A DNA stretch of 44,699 nt, from the NCBI RefSeq assembly GCF_001654965.1, contig NZ_LXEV01000008.1:1-44699 (forward strand), given 5' to 3'. The notes under the pieces were generated by a model. That model searched no databases. It was not told the origin of the DNA and saw only the letters and a program-made list of their open reading frames with translations. The stretch's first letter is position 1, and each line of letters begins with the position of its first letter. The translations under genes were made by a program, and so were the position numbers. Below are positions 1-12,081 of this stretch, one piece after another. Source of the DNA: Proteus hauseri ATCC 700826 (GTDB lineage: Bacteria; Pseudomonadota; Gammaproteobacteria; Enterobacterales; Enterobacteriaceae).

Positions 1-1426
<1,426 letters not shown>

Positions 1427-1446
1427 TCAACAATATTATCTAATAG

Positions 1447-2262
1447 TTATTTGTCGTCTTCGATTTTGCAGGTATCACAAGGTAAGTGACGGCCAATTAA
1501 TTTACGGTAAGCTAACGCACCTAAGATACCACCAATAAATGGCGCAATCATAGGTACTAAGAAGTAAGGAATATCTCGCCCGCCAGTAAGCGCTATATCG
1601 CCCCAGCCAGCAAAGTAAGCGACCAGTTTGGGACCAAAATCACGAGCCGGGTTTAAAGCGAAACCGGTTAATGGGCCAAATGCCCCACCAATAACGGCGA
1701 TTAAGATACCAATAAGTAAAGGTGCTAGTGGGCCTTTAGGAACCCCGTTACCATCATCAGTCAGTGCTAAAATAAGCCCAACCAGAATGATTGCAATAAT
1801 AACTTCGATAAAGAATGCATGTACAACAGAAATTTGTGCTGCAGGGTAGGTAGAGAAAACACCGGCGGTAAAGAGACTTTCTTGTGAGCCTCGTATAATT
1901 CCATTTACTTGTTCATAGTCGGTGAATAAATTGTAATACATAAAGTACACGATAAGCGCAGCAAAGAAGCCGCCTAACATCTGTGCAATGATATAAGGTA
2001 ATACTTTTCTGCGCTCAAAACAGGCAAATAACCAAAATGCAACTGTAACGGCAGGATTCAGGTGAGCACCCGAGGTGCCAGCGGTAAGGTAAACGGCTAA
2101 GGCAACACCTAGCCCCCAGATAATGCTTATCTCCCAAAGGCCTAGCTGAGCACCAGCAATACGTGCTGCTGCAACACAACCAAGACCGAAGAAGACTAGC
2201 AATGCAGTTCCGATAAACTCGGAAATACATTGACCCGTAAGAGTGGTTTTCGTCTGGCTCAT
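1447..2262 (-). CDS. glpF: Glycerol uptake facilitator (aquaglyceroporin)
   Basis: Inner-membrane channel of the MIP family that lets glycerol and small polyols diffuse into the cell. The 271-residue protein has six hydrophobic segments and both NPA half-helix motifs: NPA at residues 69-71 (in SGAHLNPAV) and NPAR near 205 (in GFALNPARDFGP). The Arg after the second NPA and the Asp two residues later are the selectivity and glyceroporin signatures. Length is slightly below the E. coli protein (281). The start is ATG at 2262. It is the first gene of the glpFK operon and diverges from zapB across a 294-bp spacer. Confidence 0.98.
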   Translation of the reverse strand: MSQTKTTLTGQCISEFIGTALLVFFGLGCVAAARIAGAQLGLWEISIIWGLGVALAVYLTAGTSGAHLNPAVTVAFWLFACFERRKVLPYIIAQMLGGFFAALIVYFMYYNLFTDYEQVNGIIRGSQESLFTAGVFSTYPAAQISVVHAFFIEVIIAIILVGLILALTDDGNGVPKGPLAPLLIGILIAVIGGAFGPLTGFALNPARDFGPKLVAYFAGWGDIALTGGRDIPYFLVPMIAPFIGGILGALAYRKLIGRHLPCDTCKIEDDK

Positions 2263-2541
2263 ATATTCTATCCTGAAAGAGGGTTATTTATTGTTAGTAT
2301 TCTTTTCTATTTGAAAAGATAACTGTAAATTTATCGTTAATGAGCGTAAACGAGAATAAGCGAAATTGAATTTTGTGTGTCTCATCATGAAAATGAGTGA
2401 AAACGCTCTTGAATAGTGACTTGTTCGACATTTGTAATGTGATCAGACCAGTGTTTTTGACAGAATGAAAAAAAAATGTAATTCCACGGAAGATGCTAGA
2501 CAGTTGTTGATAGGCTACTTACAATCGGGAGTATCGATTAT
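2263..2541. promoter_or_regulatory. Divergent glpFK / zapB control region with GlpR-like palindromes
   Basis: The spacer carries an imperfect palindrome at 2340-2357 that agrees at about 12 of 18 positions with the GlpR operator ATGTTCGATAACGAACAT, and a weaker one at 2393-2410 (about 10 of 18). TGTGA at 2439-2443 could be half of a CRP site but its partner half is poor. A TTGACA at 2457-2462 points toward zapB but has no well-spaced -10. GlpR and CRP control of glpFK is known in E. coli; these sites are assigned only by similarity. Confidence 0.4.
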
Positions 2542-2556
2542 ATGGGGGATTACAGT

Positions 2557-2799
2557 ATGTCATTTGAAGTTTTTGAGAAGTTAGAATCTAAAGTACAACA
2601 AGCTATCGATACCATCACTTTATTACAGATGGAAATTGAAGAGTTAAAAGAAAAGAATGATGCGCTAAGCCAAGAAGTTGAAGGCGCTAAAGAATCAAGA
2701 GAAGCATTAGTTCGTGAAAACGATGAACTAAAACAAGAGCAATCAAGTTGGCAAGAACGTTTACGTGCACTATTAGGCAAAATGGAAGACGTACAGTAA
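2557..2799 (+). CDS. zapB: Cell division factor ZapB
   Basis: Small cytoplasmic coiled-coil protein that joins the Z-ring through ZapA and promotes Z-ring assembly and Ter-MatP anchoring. The 80-residue product [12 protein letters not shown]... is almost entirely heptad coiled coil and closely matches E. coli ZapB (about 80 residues), including [19 protein letters not shown] and [13 protein letters not shown]. An in-frame ATG at 2542 would add five residues, but the ATG at 2557 has GGGGGA about 8 bp upstream and matches the family N-terminus, so it is preferred. It is a single-gene unit ending in a strong terminator and diverges from glpF. Confidence 0.97.
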   Translation: MSFEVFEKLESKVQQAIDTITLLQMEIEELKEKNDALSQEVEGAKESREALVRENDELKQEQSSWQERLRALLGKMEDVQ

Positions 2800-2825
2800 A
2801 TGGCTTAACTTTGTATTTAGTTAAA

Positions 2826-2857
2826 ATAAAAGCCACTCTAGGGTGGCTTTTATATCT
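2826..2857 (+). terminator. Rho-independent terminator after zapB
   Basis: A perfect 11-bp stem (ATAAAAGCCAC at 2826-2836 with GTGGCTTTTAT at 2843-2853) with a 6-base loop, ending in a T-rich tract. The flanking A-rich arm means it could also stop the converging rraA transcript. Confidence 0.85.
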
Positions 2858-2902
2858 CTTGAACAGCGCAATAGAAGAGAAGACACCTAAGTAATAGCTT
2901 AC

Positions 2903-3448
<546 letters not shown>

Positions 3449-3482
3449 TCAGTATATCCCTTAACAGGGGGTGTTGGCAAAA

Positions 3483-3506
3483 GACTCACTGGTAATTCAG
3501 TGAGTC
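3483..3506 (-). terminator. Hairpin between menA and rraA, probable menA terminator
   Basis: GACTCACTG (3483-3491) pairs perfectly with CAGTGAGTC (3498-3506) across a 6-base loop. On the minus strand it is followed by TTTTG, a short U tract, so it should at least partly end menA transcription before rraA. Confidence 0.65.
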
Positions 3507-3526
3507 AAATCAACAATCCGCTAAAA

Positions 3527-4444
3527 TTATTCTAAAACTAAACCTAAAGAAAATAATACATTGGTAAGCAGTGCGGCTTTAACCATATGCTCAAGCAATG
3601 GGCGCATCGCTTCACCACTATGGTCTGCATTAACACGTTTAATATGCAGTAATAACATTGGTACAGCTAATAAAAATAGCCACGCAGTCCAACGGTGCAT
3701 ATAAAGTAGCGTGAAGAAAATTAAGCAAACAATAGAAAGAAAAATAACGCAGGTATGATAAGTGCGAGAGCCAGCAGCACCTAAACGAACCGCTAAGGTA
3801 TTTTTGCCCGCCTGGATATCACTCTCTAAATCGCGCATATTATTAATATTAAGAACAGCGACAGAAAGTAATCCACATGCAGTCGCTGGGAGTAATGTCT
3901 CAATAGCGAAAGTGTTTGCTTGTAAGTAGTAAGTACCGATAACACTTAGCCAACCAAAGAAGATTAAGACTGAAATATCACCGAGTCCCATATAACCATA
4001 AGGGCGTTTCCCTACGGTATAAGTAATTGCGGCGACAATAGCTAACAAGCCCATCATTAGAAATCCAATGGCGTCTTCTGGCTTTTTGCATGCGACAACA
4101 ATAAGTGCAATACCTGAAATGCAGGAAATAATAACATTTAAAATTAGCGCTTTTTTCATTTGAGCTGGTGTTATTACACCTTTTTGCATTCCACGCAGTG
4201 GCCCTAAACGCTCTTCAGTGTCAGTTCCTTTTACCGCATCACCATAATCATTAGCGAGGTTTGATAGGATCTGTAAAGTTCCTGCTGTTAAAATGGCCAG
4301 CAGTGCAATAGGTAGCTCAAAATGACCCATCCAGTAAGCCAGTGCAGAACCAGTCACTATCGCGATTAACCCTAAAGGCAATGTTTTGGGTCGTAAACTT
4401 TCAAGCCAGGCCTGAGTCCGGCTGGTGGAATTTAGAGAGCTCAT
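3527..4444 (-). CDS. menA: 1,4-dihydroxy-2-naphthoate octaprenyltransferase
   Basis: Integral membrane UbiA-family prenyltransferase that attaches an octaprenyl chain to 1,4-dihydroxy-2-naphthoate, giving demethylmenaquinone for anaerobic respiration. The sequence shows the first Asp-rich prenyl-diphosphate motif NLANDYGDAVKGTD and the second region NINNMRDLESDIQAGKNTLAVRLG, with eight or so hydrophobic helices. The frame could open at TTG 4456, but ATG at 4444 gives SRTQAWLESLRPKTLP near the N-terminus with 305 residues, very close to E. coli (308). Neither start has a strong ribosome binding site, so the choice is moderate. It follows hslU in the same orientation. Confidence 0.96.
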   Translation of the reverse strand: MSSLNSTSRTQAWLESLRPKTLPLGLIAIVTGSALAYWMGHFELPIALLAILTAGTLQILSNLANDYGDAVKGTDTEERLGPLRGMQKGVITPAQMKKALILNVIISCISGIALIVVACKKPEDAIGFLMMGLLAIVAAITYTVGKRPYGYMGLGDISVLIFFGWLSVIGTYYLQANTFAIETLLPATACGLLSVAVLNINNMRDLESDIQAGKNTLAVRLGAAGSRTYHTCVIFLSIVCLIFFTLLYMHRWTAWLFLLAVPMLLLHIKRVNADHSGEAMRPLLEHMVKAALLTNVLFSLGLVLE

Positions 4445-4484
4445 GCTGAAATTCAATACTCGTGTTCGTTGTTATTATAAAAAT

Positions 4485-4507
4485 AAGAATGGGAGGCAAG
4501 CCTCCCA
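4485..4507 (-). terminator. Terminator after hslU
   Basis: GGGAGGC (4491-4497) and GCCTCCC (4500-4506) form a GC-rich 7-bp hairpin in the hslU-menA spacer. On the minus strand it is followed by ATTCTTATTTTT, an interrupted U tract, which supports termination of the hslVU transcript with some leakage into menA. Confidence 0.6.
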
Positions 4508-4542
4508 CGTAAAATATTGCTGATAAGGATCGCACAAGTTGA

Positions 4543-5877
4543 TTATAAAATAAATCGACTCAGATCTTCATCTGCTACAAGCTCATCAAGATGCTGTTTA
4601 ACATATTCTGCATCAATTACGATAGATTGACCTTGTCGCTCACTCGCATCGTAGGAAATTTCTTCCATTAAACGTTCTAAAACAGTGTGAAGACGACGCG
4701 CACCGATGTTTTCGGTGGTTTCATTTACACGCCACGCAGACTCTGCAATTTTGCGAATACCGTCTGGTGTAAAGCTGATAGAAACGCCTTCTGTTGCCAT
4801 TAATGCTTCATACTGTTTAGTCAGTGATGCATTTGGTTCGGTCAGGATACGCTCAAAATCTTCTGCTGTCAGTGCTTGAAGTTCAACACGAATTGGCAGA
4901 CGCCCTTGTAATTCAGGAATTAAATCTGATGGGCTAGAAACTTGGAATGCGCCTGATGCAATAAACAGAATATGGTCGGTTTTTACCATACCGTGTTTTG
5001 TTGAAACTGTACAACCTTCAACCAGTGGTAAGAGGTCACGTTGCACACCTTCACGAGAAACATCGGGACCCGAGCTTTGGCCACCACGTTTACAGATTTT
5101 ATCAACTTCATCGATAAAAACGATACCGTGTTGTTCAACTGCATCTATCGCTTGCTGTTTTAGTTCTTCAGGATTCACTAATTTAGCTGCTTCTTCTTCA
5201 ACAATTAGCTTAAACGCATCTTTGATTTTCATTTTGCGTGCTTTTTGCTTTTGACCCGCTAAATTTTGGAACATAGATTGCAATTGATTGGTCATCTCTT
5301 CCATTCCTGGAGGAGCCATGATTTCAACACCCATAGGTGTCGCTGATAACTCAATTTCAATCTCTTTATCGTCTAGTTGTCCTTCACGTAATTTTTTACG
5401 GAAAGATTGACGCGCGGCTGAAGGCTCAGAAGCTTGCTCTGTTACACCCCAGTTATTTTTTGCGGGTGGAATTAAGGTATCAAGAATACGCTCTTCTGCC
5501 ATTTCTTCAGCACGGAAACGATTTTTTTCTATCGCTTGGCTACGAACCATTTTAACCGCAGAGTCGGTTAAATCACGGATAATAGAATCAACTTCTTTAC
5601 CCACATAACCCACTTCGGTGAATTTAGTTGCTTCAACCTTAATAAAAGGTGCATTAGCTAATTTTGCTAAACGACGAGCAATTTCTGTTTTACCTACCCC
5701 TGTAGGTCCAATCATAAGGATGTTTTTAGGGGTAACTTCGTGGCGTAGCGCTTCATCAAGCTGCATACGACGCCAGCGGTTACGTAGGGCTATTGCCACT
5801 GCACGTTTTGCTTTATCTTGACCGATAATAAATCTATCGAGTTCGCTGGCAATTTCGCGAGGAGTCATTTCGGACAT
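4543..5877 (-). CDS. hslU: HslUV protease ATPase subunit
   Basis: AAA+ unfoldase (ClpY) that forms hexamers, unfolds substrates and feeds them to the HslV peptidase. The 444-residue protein has Walker A GPTGVGKT at 57-64, the pore-loop GYVGKEV, Walker [10 protein letters not shown] near 255, a substrate-gathering I-domain of about 130 residues between them, and arginine-finger region [10 protein letters not shown]. The C-terminal DLSRFIL tail, which inserts into HslV to activate it, is intact. ATG at 5877 lies 12 bp after the hslV stop; the two form the hslVU operon. Confidence 0.99.
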   Translation of the reverse strand: MSEMTPREIASELDRFIIGQDKAKRAVAIALRNRWRRMQLDEALRHEVTPKNILMIGPTGVGKTEIARRLAKLANAPFIKVEATKFTEVGYVGKEVDSIIRDLTDSAVKMVRSQAIEKNRFRAEEMAEERILDTLIPPAKNNWGVTEQASEPSAARQSFRKKLREGQLDDKEIEIELSATPMGVEIMAPPGMEEMTNQLQSMFQNLAGQKQKARKMKIKDAFKLIVEEEAAKLVNPEELKQQAIDAVEQHGIVFIDEVDKICKRGGQSSGPDVSREGVQRDLLPLVEGCTVSTKHGMVKTDHILFIASGAFQVSSPSDLIPELQGRLPIRVELQALTAEDFERILTEPNASLTKQYEALMATEGVSISFTPDGIRKIAESAWRVNETTENIGARRLHTVLERLMEEISYDASERQGQSIVIDAEYVKQHLDELVADEDLSRFIL

Positions 5878-5889
5878 GCGCTCAGATCC

Positions 5890-6420
5890 TTACTCTTTTG
5901 AAGAGAGTTCTTCAAAGTTGACATTATGGTTGGTGTAAATACAGATATCTCCAGCAATATTAAGTGCTCTTTCAGCAATTTCTCGTGCGCTGAGATCTGT
6001 CGTTTCTAGCATTGCTCGTGCGGCTGCTTGTGCATAAGGGCCACCAGAACCTATCGCAATAAGATCATTTTCTGGCTGAACAACATCACCATTACCCGTA
6101 ATAATCAAGGAGGTGTTTTCATCTGCAACGGCCAGTAATGCTTCGAGTTTGCGTAGCATTCTATCGGTACGCCAATCTTTAGCGAGTTCAACGGCTGCTT
6201 TAGTTAAATGCCCTTGATGGAGTTCTAATTTACGCTCAAATAGTTCAAAAAGAGTAAATGCATCAGCAGTGCCGCCAGCGAATCCCGCAATGACTTTATC
6301 GTTATAAAGACGGCGTACTTTGCGGACATTGCCTTTCATGACGGTATTACCCATCGTCGCTTGTCCATCACCACCGATTACAACTTGGCCCTTACGGCGA
6401 ACACTTACGATTGTAGTCAT
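5890..6420 (-). CDS. hslV: HslUV protease peptidase subunit
   Basis: Proteasome beta-type peptidase (ClpQ) forming a dodecamer with HslU that degrades misfolded proteins and regulators under heat stress. The 176-residue protein begins [20 protein letters not shown]; Thr2 becomes the catalytic N-terminal nucleophile after Met removal, and the conserved [10 protein letters not shown] holds the supporting Lys. Length equals the E. coli protein. It is the first gene of hslVU, with a heat-shock-type promoter and a long hairpin upstream. Confidence 0.99.
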   Translation of the reverse strand: MTTIVSVRRKGQVVIGGDGQATMGNTVMKGNVRKVRRLYNDKVIAGFAGGTADAFTLFELFERKLELHQGHLTKAAVELAKDWRTDRMLRKLEALLAVADENTSLIITGNGDVVQPENDLIAIGSGGPYAQAAARAMLETTDLSAREIAERALNIAGDICIYTNHNVNFEELSSKE

Positions 6421-6455
6421 GAGTCAGCCCCTGGTTTAATCAATAAAAAGAATAA

Positions 6456-6488
6456 CGGGGAGTGCATTTTATGACCCAGCACTACCCG
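6456..6488 (-). promoter_or_regulatory. 5' UTR stem-loop of hslVU mRNA
   Basis: CGGGGAGTGC (6456-6465) pairs with GCACTACCCG (6479-6488) with one mismatch, leaving a 13-base loop. It falls between the predicted heat-shock promoter and the hslV start codon, so it would be in the leader RNA. A conserved inverted repeat in the E. coli hslVU leader has been linked to mRNA stability; equivalence here is inference from position and structure. Confidence 0.6.
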
Positions 6489-6504
6489 TAATGTGAATTA
6501 AATT

Positions 6505-6536
6505 TATAGGTGGGGGAGAATTTTCATTTTTCAACC
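6505..6536 (-). promoter_or_regulatory. Heat-shock (sigma-32-type) promoter of hslVU
   Basis: On the minus strand, GGTTGAAA (6529-6536) is followed after 13 bp by CCCCACCTA, close to the sigma-32 consensus CTTGAAA-N(11-16)-CCCCATNTA. The -35 element overlaps the ftsN stop codon, so the promoter partly lies within the ftsN coding end. HslVU is a sigma-32 regulon member in E. coli. Confidence 0.7.
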
Positions 6537-7319
6537 CCCAGAAGAGCGAAGAATACAACCTGATACGCCAGCACCTGCCGCTTGTCTGCTTACTGTGTTG
6601 GCTTGTTCTTTATTGTAGGGGCCTGATAATACGCGGATCCATCCATCATTTCCTTTTGTCACTCTGCTTTCGACACCAGAAAAAGCTAATGTCGCTCTGA
6701 CTGATTCTGCTTGTTCTGTATTTTTAAATGAGCCGCATTGAACTAAAAAACGGCTTTCAGTAACAGGCTTAGCAGGTGTCACTATCGCAGGGGCTTGCTC
6801 TTGAATTGCAGGAGCAGGTTGTTGCGGTATTGATGGTGTTATTGCCGCTGGTGGTGTTACCGCTACTTGAGAGCGAGGCACTTCACCGTTATAAGGCACT
6901 TCAGGAAGTTGTACAGCAGGCTGACGCTTATCTGCTTCAATTTGCTGTAGAAATTTTAATTGCTCAGGCGAAAGCGTAGATTTCGGATTAATCTGGCTGC
7001 CAGGAGCGGATAAATTAGGCTGTAAAGGTGTACCAACCTGACGATTTTCTAGCTCTTTAATATATTGCCAGCGTTCTTCAGGTTTTGGTGGAAGGGTGTT
7101 GGCTGGATGTTGTCCAGTTGCGGGCGACGTTGTTTGTACGGACTCTTTTTTATTTTGTGTAATAAAATAGAGACCGCCGATAAACAGCGCCACAATAGCA
7201 ATTGCCGCAATAAGTGTTGTCAAAGGCAACCCTTTAGCGGCCTTTTTACCTTTACTTTTCGTTGTCTTTTTACGACGAGCAGATGTCTGCCCTCGTCCCA
7301 CATAGTCTCGTTGTGCCAC
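6531..7319 (-). CDS. ftsN: Essential cell division protein FtsN
   Basis: Bitopic inner-membrane protein that triggers septal peptidoglycan synthesis by activating FtsA/FtsQLB-FtsWI. The 262-residue product starts with GTG (MAQRDYVGRGQ, as in E. coli). It has a basic cytoplasmic tail (1-30), one membrane helix (about 33-53), the activating E segment with LPPKPEERWQYIKEL (76-90), a Pro/Gln-rich linker and a C-terminal SPOR domain (about 189-259) whose Cys195 and Cys255 match the E. coli disulfide pair in spacing. It is about 57 residues shorter than E. coli FtsN (319), nearly all from the linker. It follows cytR on the same strand. Confidence 0.97.
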   Translation of the reverse strand: MAQRDYVGRGQTSARRKKTTKSKGKKAAKGLPLTTLIAAIAIVALFIGGLYFITQNKKESVQTTSPATGQHPANTLPPKPEERWQYIKELENRQVGTPLQPNLSAPGSQINPKSTLSPEQLKFLQQIEADKRQPAVQLPEVPYNGEVPRSQVAVTPPAAITPSIPQQPAPAIQEQAPAIVTPAKPVTESRFLVQCGSFKNTEQAESVRATLAFSGVESRVTKGNDGWIRVLSGPYNKEQANTVSRQAAGAGVSGCILRSSGG

Positions 7320-7389
7320 AGTTCGATTCGCTGATAATTAAAGGAATAGGTATCACAAACGATATGTTACTTAACATAGTGAGTTTTGC

Positions 7390-8421
7390 CTAGCTTTTAA
7401 GCCGACAGACACTTTCTCTTGCAATAAGCTCACAATCTAATAAACGAGAACCTGGTGGCACTGGTCGCCCTTGTAATTGATCAAGTAATAGCAACATAGA
7501 TTGACGGCCAATTTGATAACGAGGCTGTTCCATCGTTGTTAAGGCCGGTTCGCTATATCGGGTAATATCAAGGTTATCGAAACCAATAACAGAGAGATCA
7601 TCAGGGAGTTGCAATCCTAATTTTTTCGCCTGCCACATCACACCTATCGCCATAATATCGCTATGACAAAAAACAGCAGTAGGTGGCTCAGGTAAAGAAA
7701 TGAGTTTTTTCAGACTTTCTGCACCGCTTTCATGAGTAAAATCACCCCGAATAATATAGTCTTCACGCAACGGTACGCCGGTTCTACGCATCGCTTGAAT
7801 ATAACCTTGTAAGCGATAACGGCATAAAGGCATATCTTCAGGGCCTGTAATACAGGCAATACGTTTATGCCCCATTTGTTGCAAATAATGAGTTGCTCTA
7901 AAAGAAGCCGTCAAATTATCAATATGTACTGTTGGTAATTCAAGTTCAGGCGCAAACTCATTTGCCATAATCATAGGAGGCAGATTTTTCTGTTCTTCTT
8001 TGGATACATCAAAAGGGATATGTGAGCCAAGAAGTAACATGCCATCAATTTGTTTGGTAATAATTAAATTGATAAAGGCATTTTCGTGTTTTTGCTGATG
8101 TTTGCAGTCACCAATAAGGACTAAATAGCCATGTTGAGCGGCTGTTTCTTCAATACCACAAACAACATCAGTGAAAAAAGGATCGCTGATATTTGGGACA
8201 ATCACGAGGATAGTCTTTGATTCATTACGTTTAAGGTTCTTAGAGAGGTTATGAGGATAATAACCAACATCAAGAACAGCTTGCTCAACTTTTTGGCGTG
8301 TTTGTGTGGATACTTTTTCTGGATTCATTAATGTACGTGAAACAGTCGCTGTTGACACGCCAGCCGCAAGTGCAACATCTTTCATTGTTGCTTGCGTATT
8401 ATCTTTATTATTCTGTTGCAA
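7390..8421 (-). CDS. cytR: LacI-family repressor CytR (TTG start)
   Basis: Transcriptional repressor of nucleoside uptake and catabolism genes, acting together with CRP and relieved by cytidine. It has an N-terminal LacI helix-turn-helix (MKDVALAAGVSTATVSRTL, about 13-31) and a periplasmic-binding-type ligand domain with TILVIVPNISDPFF and ELELPTVHIDNL nearly identical to E. coli CytR. The open frame extends to ATG 8493, but TTG at 8421 has AGGGAGG 8 bp upstream and gives 343 residues against 341 in E. coli, so I take TTG as the start. It sits between priA and ftsN as in E. coli. Confidence 0.95.
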   Translation of the reverse strand: MQQNNKDNTQATMKDVALAAGVSTATVSRTLMNPEKVSTQTRQKVEQAVLDVGYYPHNLSKNLKRNESKTILVIVPNISDPFFTDVVCGIEETAAQHGYLVLIGDCKHQQKHENAFINLIITKQIDGMLLLGSHIPFDVSKEEQKNLPPMIMANEFAPELELPTVHIDNLTASFRATHYLQQMGHKRIACITGPEDMPLCRYRLQGYIQAMRRTGVPLREDYIIRGDFTHESGAESLKKLISLPEPPTAVFCHSDIMAIGVMWQAKKLGLQLPDDLSVIGFDNLDITRYSEPALTTMEQPRYQIGRQSMLLLLDQLQGRPVPPGSRLLDCELIARESVCRLKS

Positions 8422-8724
8422 ACCCCATACCTCCCTTCTGATGGTTTGGTTAAACGATTGCTTTTTTATTGCAAAAAAACCGTCGCAGTTCAAAACAAGA
8501 AATTATCGACGGTTTTCATTCAAGAAATATTCTAAATTGTTATTCTACCCACTTTTTAAATAGATACTGTTACCTAGTTTGCATAAAAAGTGTGATACCA
8601 ATCGTTTTTATGAGTTAGTTCGCAAAATTGATAAATAGTCTTGCTACGTAACGAGTAATTGTTTGTCTTTTATTATTAAGATTATATTGTTTAAAATATA
8701 TTCAATTTATGAATGTAAATATGA
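8422..8724. other. priA-cytR spacer (303 bp)
   Basis: No gene is seen. The minus strand holds an inverted repeat with a T run (8476-8516), then the cytR ribosome binding site AGGGAGG (about 8430-8436). Two octamers reading TTTGCAAT and AAAGCAAT on the minus strand, just after the T run, resemble the CytR half-site GTTGCATT (about 6 of 8 for the first), which would fit autoregulation but is weak evidence. Confidence 0.45.
8476..8516 (-). terminator. Terminator or attenuator in the cytR leader
   Basis: AAAACCGTCG (8476-8485 on the plus strand) is the exact complement of CGACGGTTTT (8507-8516), a 10-bp stem with a 21-base loop; on the minus strand it is followed by seven T. It would end priA transcription about 55 bases before the cytR start codon. 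If cytR has a promoter further upstream, the same structure would act as an attenuator. Confidence 0.65.
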
Positions 8725-10971
<2,247 letters not shown>

Positions 10972-10994
10972 TCACAAAAAGTGTTCAGATTTCA

Positions 10995-11023
10995 TTGCGC
11001 GTTTAGTGGATATTCTGTATGAT
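10995..11023 (+). promoter_or_regulatory. Probable rpmE promoter
   Basis: TTGCGC (10995-11000) and TATGAT (11018-11023) are separated by exactly 17 bp and are followed by a GC-rich discriminator (CCGCCCCC), as is usual for genes of the translation machinery. Confidence 0.6.
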
Positions 11024-11029
11024 CCGCCC

Positions 11030-11128
11030 CCTTTGGTAGTTAAATTACCAAACAATTAATTTCAATCAACACGACGTGTGGTGTTCGGCTGTGGGCTGAA
11101 TGGCGACACGGCCTTAGTAGAGGTTTTC
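11030..11128 (+). promoter_or_regulatory. Structured leader of rpmE (L31 leader candidate)
   Basis: The leader starts with a hairpin TTTGGTA / TACCAAA (about 11030-11050). Next comes a stem GGCTGTG (11087-11093) with CACGGCC (11107-11113), enclosing a 13-base loop, immediately before the ribosome binding site GAGG. Gammaproteobacterial rpmE mRNAs are known to carry a conserved L31-binding leader; assigning this one to that class is inference and needs a covariance-model search. Confidence 0.5.
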
Positions 11129-11129
11129 C

Positions 11130-11342
11130 ATGAGAAAAGATATCCATCCTAAATACGAAGAAATTACTGCATCTTGTTCTTGCGGTAACGTTATGAAAAT
11201 CAACTCCACTGCAGGTCACAACCTGAATCTGGACGTTTGTGATAAATGCCACCCATTCTATACTGGTAAACAACGTGATGTTGCAACCGGTGGTCGTGTT
11301 GATCTGTTCAACAAACGTTTCAAAATTCCAGGCAGCAAATAA
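11130..11342 (+). CDS. rpmE: 50S ribosomal protein L31 (zinc-binding form)
   Basis: Ribosomal protein of the large subunit that bridges to the 30S head. The 70-residue sequence has the four zinc ligands Cys16, Cys18, Cys37 and Cys40 (CSCG and CDKC), so it is the C+ form, which is replaced by the C- paralog under zinc limitation in bacteria having both. HPFYTGKQ after the second pair is typical. It diverges from priA and ends at a bidirectional terminator shared with metJ. Confidence 0.99.
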   Translation: MRKDIHPKYEEITASCSCGNVMKINSTAGHNLNLDVCDKCHPFYTGKQRDVATGGRVDLFNKRFKIPGSK

Positions 11343-11401
11343 GATATTTGTTGTCACAGGGTTTCAGTTTAGTCTGAAAATCTGTAGACAGTTCGGAATT
11401 G

Positions 11402-11440
11402 AAAAAATGCCCAAAGTGAAAGCTTTGGGCATTTTTGTTT
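11402..11440. terminator. Bidirectional terminator between rpmE and metJ
   Basis: TGCCCAAAG (11408-11416) and CTTTGGGCA (11423-11431) form a 9-bp stem with a 6-base loop. A T run follows on the plus strand and a run of A precedes it, giving a U tract on the minus strand as well, so it serves both converging genes. Confidence 0.9.
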
Positions 11441-11478
11441 TGTAGTAATTAAAAGATCATGTGAAATATTGCTTGTGA

Positions 11479-11796
11479 TTAATATTCCCAAGTATCGGGA
11501 TCAACGCCCCTTTGACGCATGATTTCTTTTGCCTCTTCAGGGATTTCATCGTTACGTTCTTTACGTAAGTCTTCATCATTTGGCAGAGGCTGTCCGGTAA
11601 ATGCGTGTAAAAAGGCTTCACACAATAATTCACTATTGGTTGCATGTCTCAAGTTATTAACTTGACGGCGAGTGCGTTCATCGGTCAAAATTTTCAACAC
11701 TTTCAATGGGATTGAAACTGTTATTTTTTTGACTTGCTCACTCTTTTTCCCATGCTCAGCGTAAGGGCTGATATATTCACCATTCCATTCAGCCAT
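11479..11796 (-). CDS. metJ: Methionine repressor MetJ
   Basis: Ribbon-helix-helix dimeric repressor that uses S-adenosylmethionine as corepressor and binds tandem 8-bp met boxes at methionine biosynthesis genes. The 105-residue sequence matches E. coli MetJ in length, with the DNA-contacting strand [34 protein letters not shown] split across the ribbon and helices. It diverges from metB, and the met-box array lies in the spacer, so both genes should be repressed together. Confidence 0.99.
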   Translation of the reverse strand: MAEWNGEYISPYAEHGKKSEQVKKITVSIPLKVLKILTDERTRRQVNNLRHATNSELLCEAFLHAFTGQPLPNDEDLRKERNDEIPEEAKEIMRQRGVDPDTWEY

Positions 11797-11994
11797 GAAT
11801 TACCTTAATTAATATCATTTAGTTGAAGTCAGAATAGGGCTAAATCCATATTCTGATGAGCCATGCCAGTTTATCATGACTTTTCTAAAACCACCGGCTC
11901 TTCTGGCTGAAGGTGTGAGAAAAAGCAATAGGTCACTGGCGATACTGTTAAGTTCAATATTATTCCATTACTTAATCTATCCGTAAAGGAGTTT

Positions 11995-12034
11995 AGATGT
12001 CTAGATGTGTTGACGTCTTGGTGTCTAGTTAGCT
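11995..12034. promoter_or_regulatory. Tandem met boxes (MetJ operator)
   Basis: Five contiguous octamers fit the AGACGTCT consensus: AGATGTCT (11995), AGATGTGT (12003), TGACGTCT (12011), TGGTGTCT (12019) and a weak AGTTAGCT (12027). A further poor unit may precede at 11987. Tandem 8-bp repeats of this kind are the known MetJ binding mode, and position between metJ and metB fits. Confidence 0.85.
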
Positions 12035-12081
12035 ATGCTGTTAGGGACTTATCCTTTTATCGTAGTCACAAGGTGTCCCAT

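Noticed and set aside
2439-2454. CRP site in the glpF-zapB spacer
   Set aside because: Only the TGTGA half is good; the second half does not resemble TCACA, so it is not called as a site.
11040-11357. 105-residue minus-strand frame opposite rpmE
   Set aside because: Fully antisense to rpmE and its leader; rpmE is certain and the antisense product matches nothing known.
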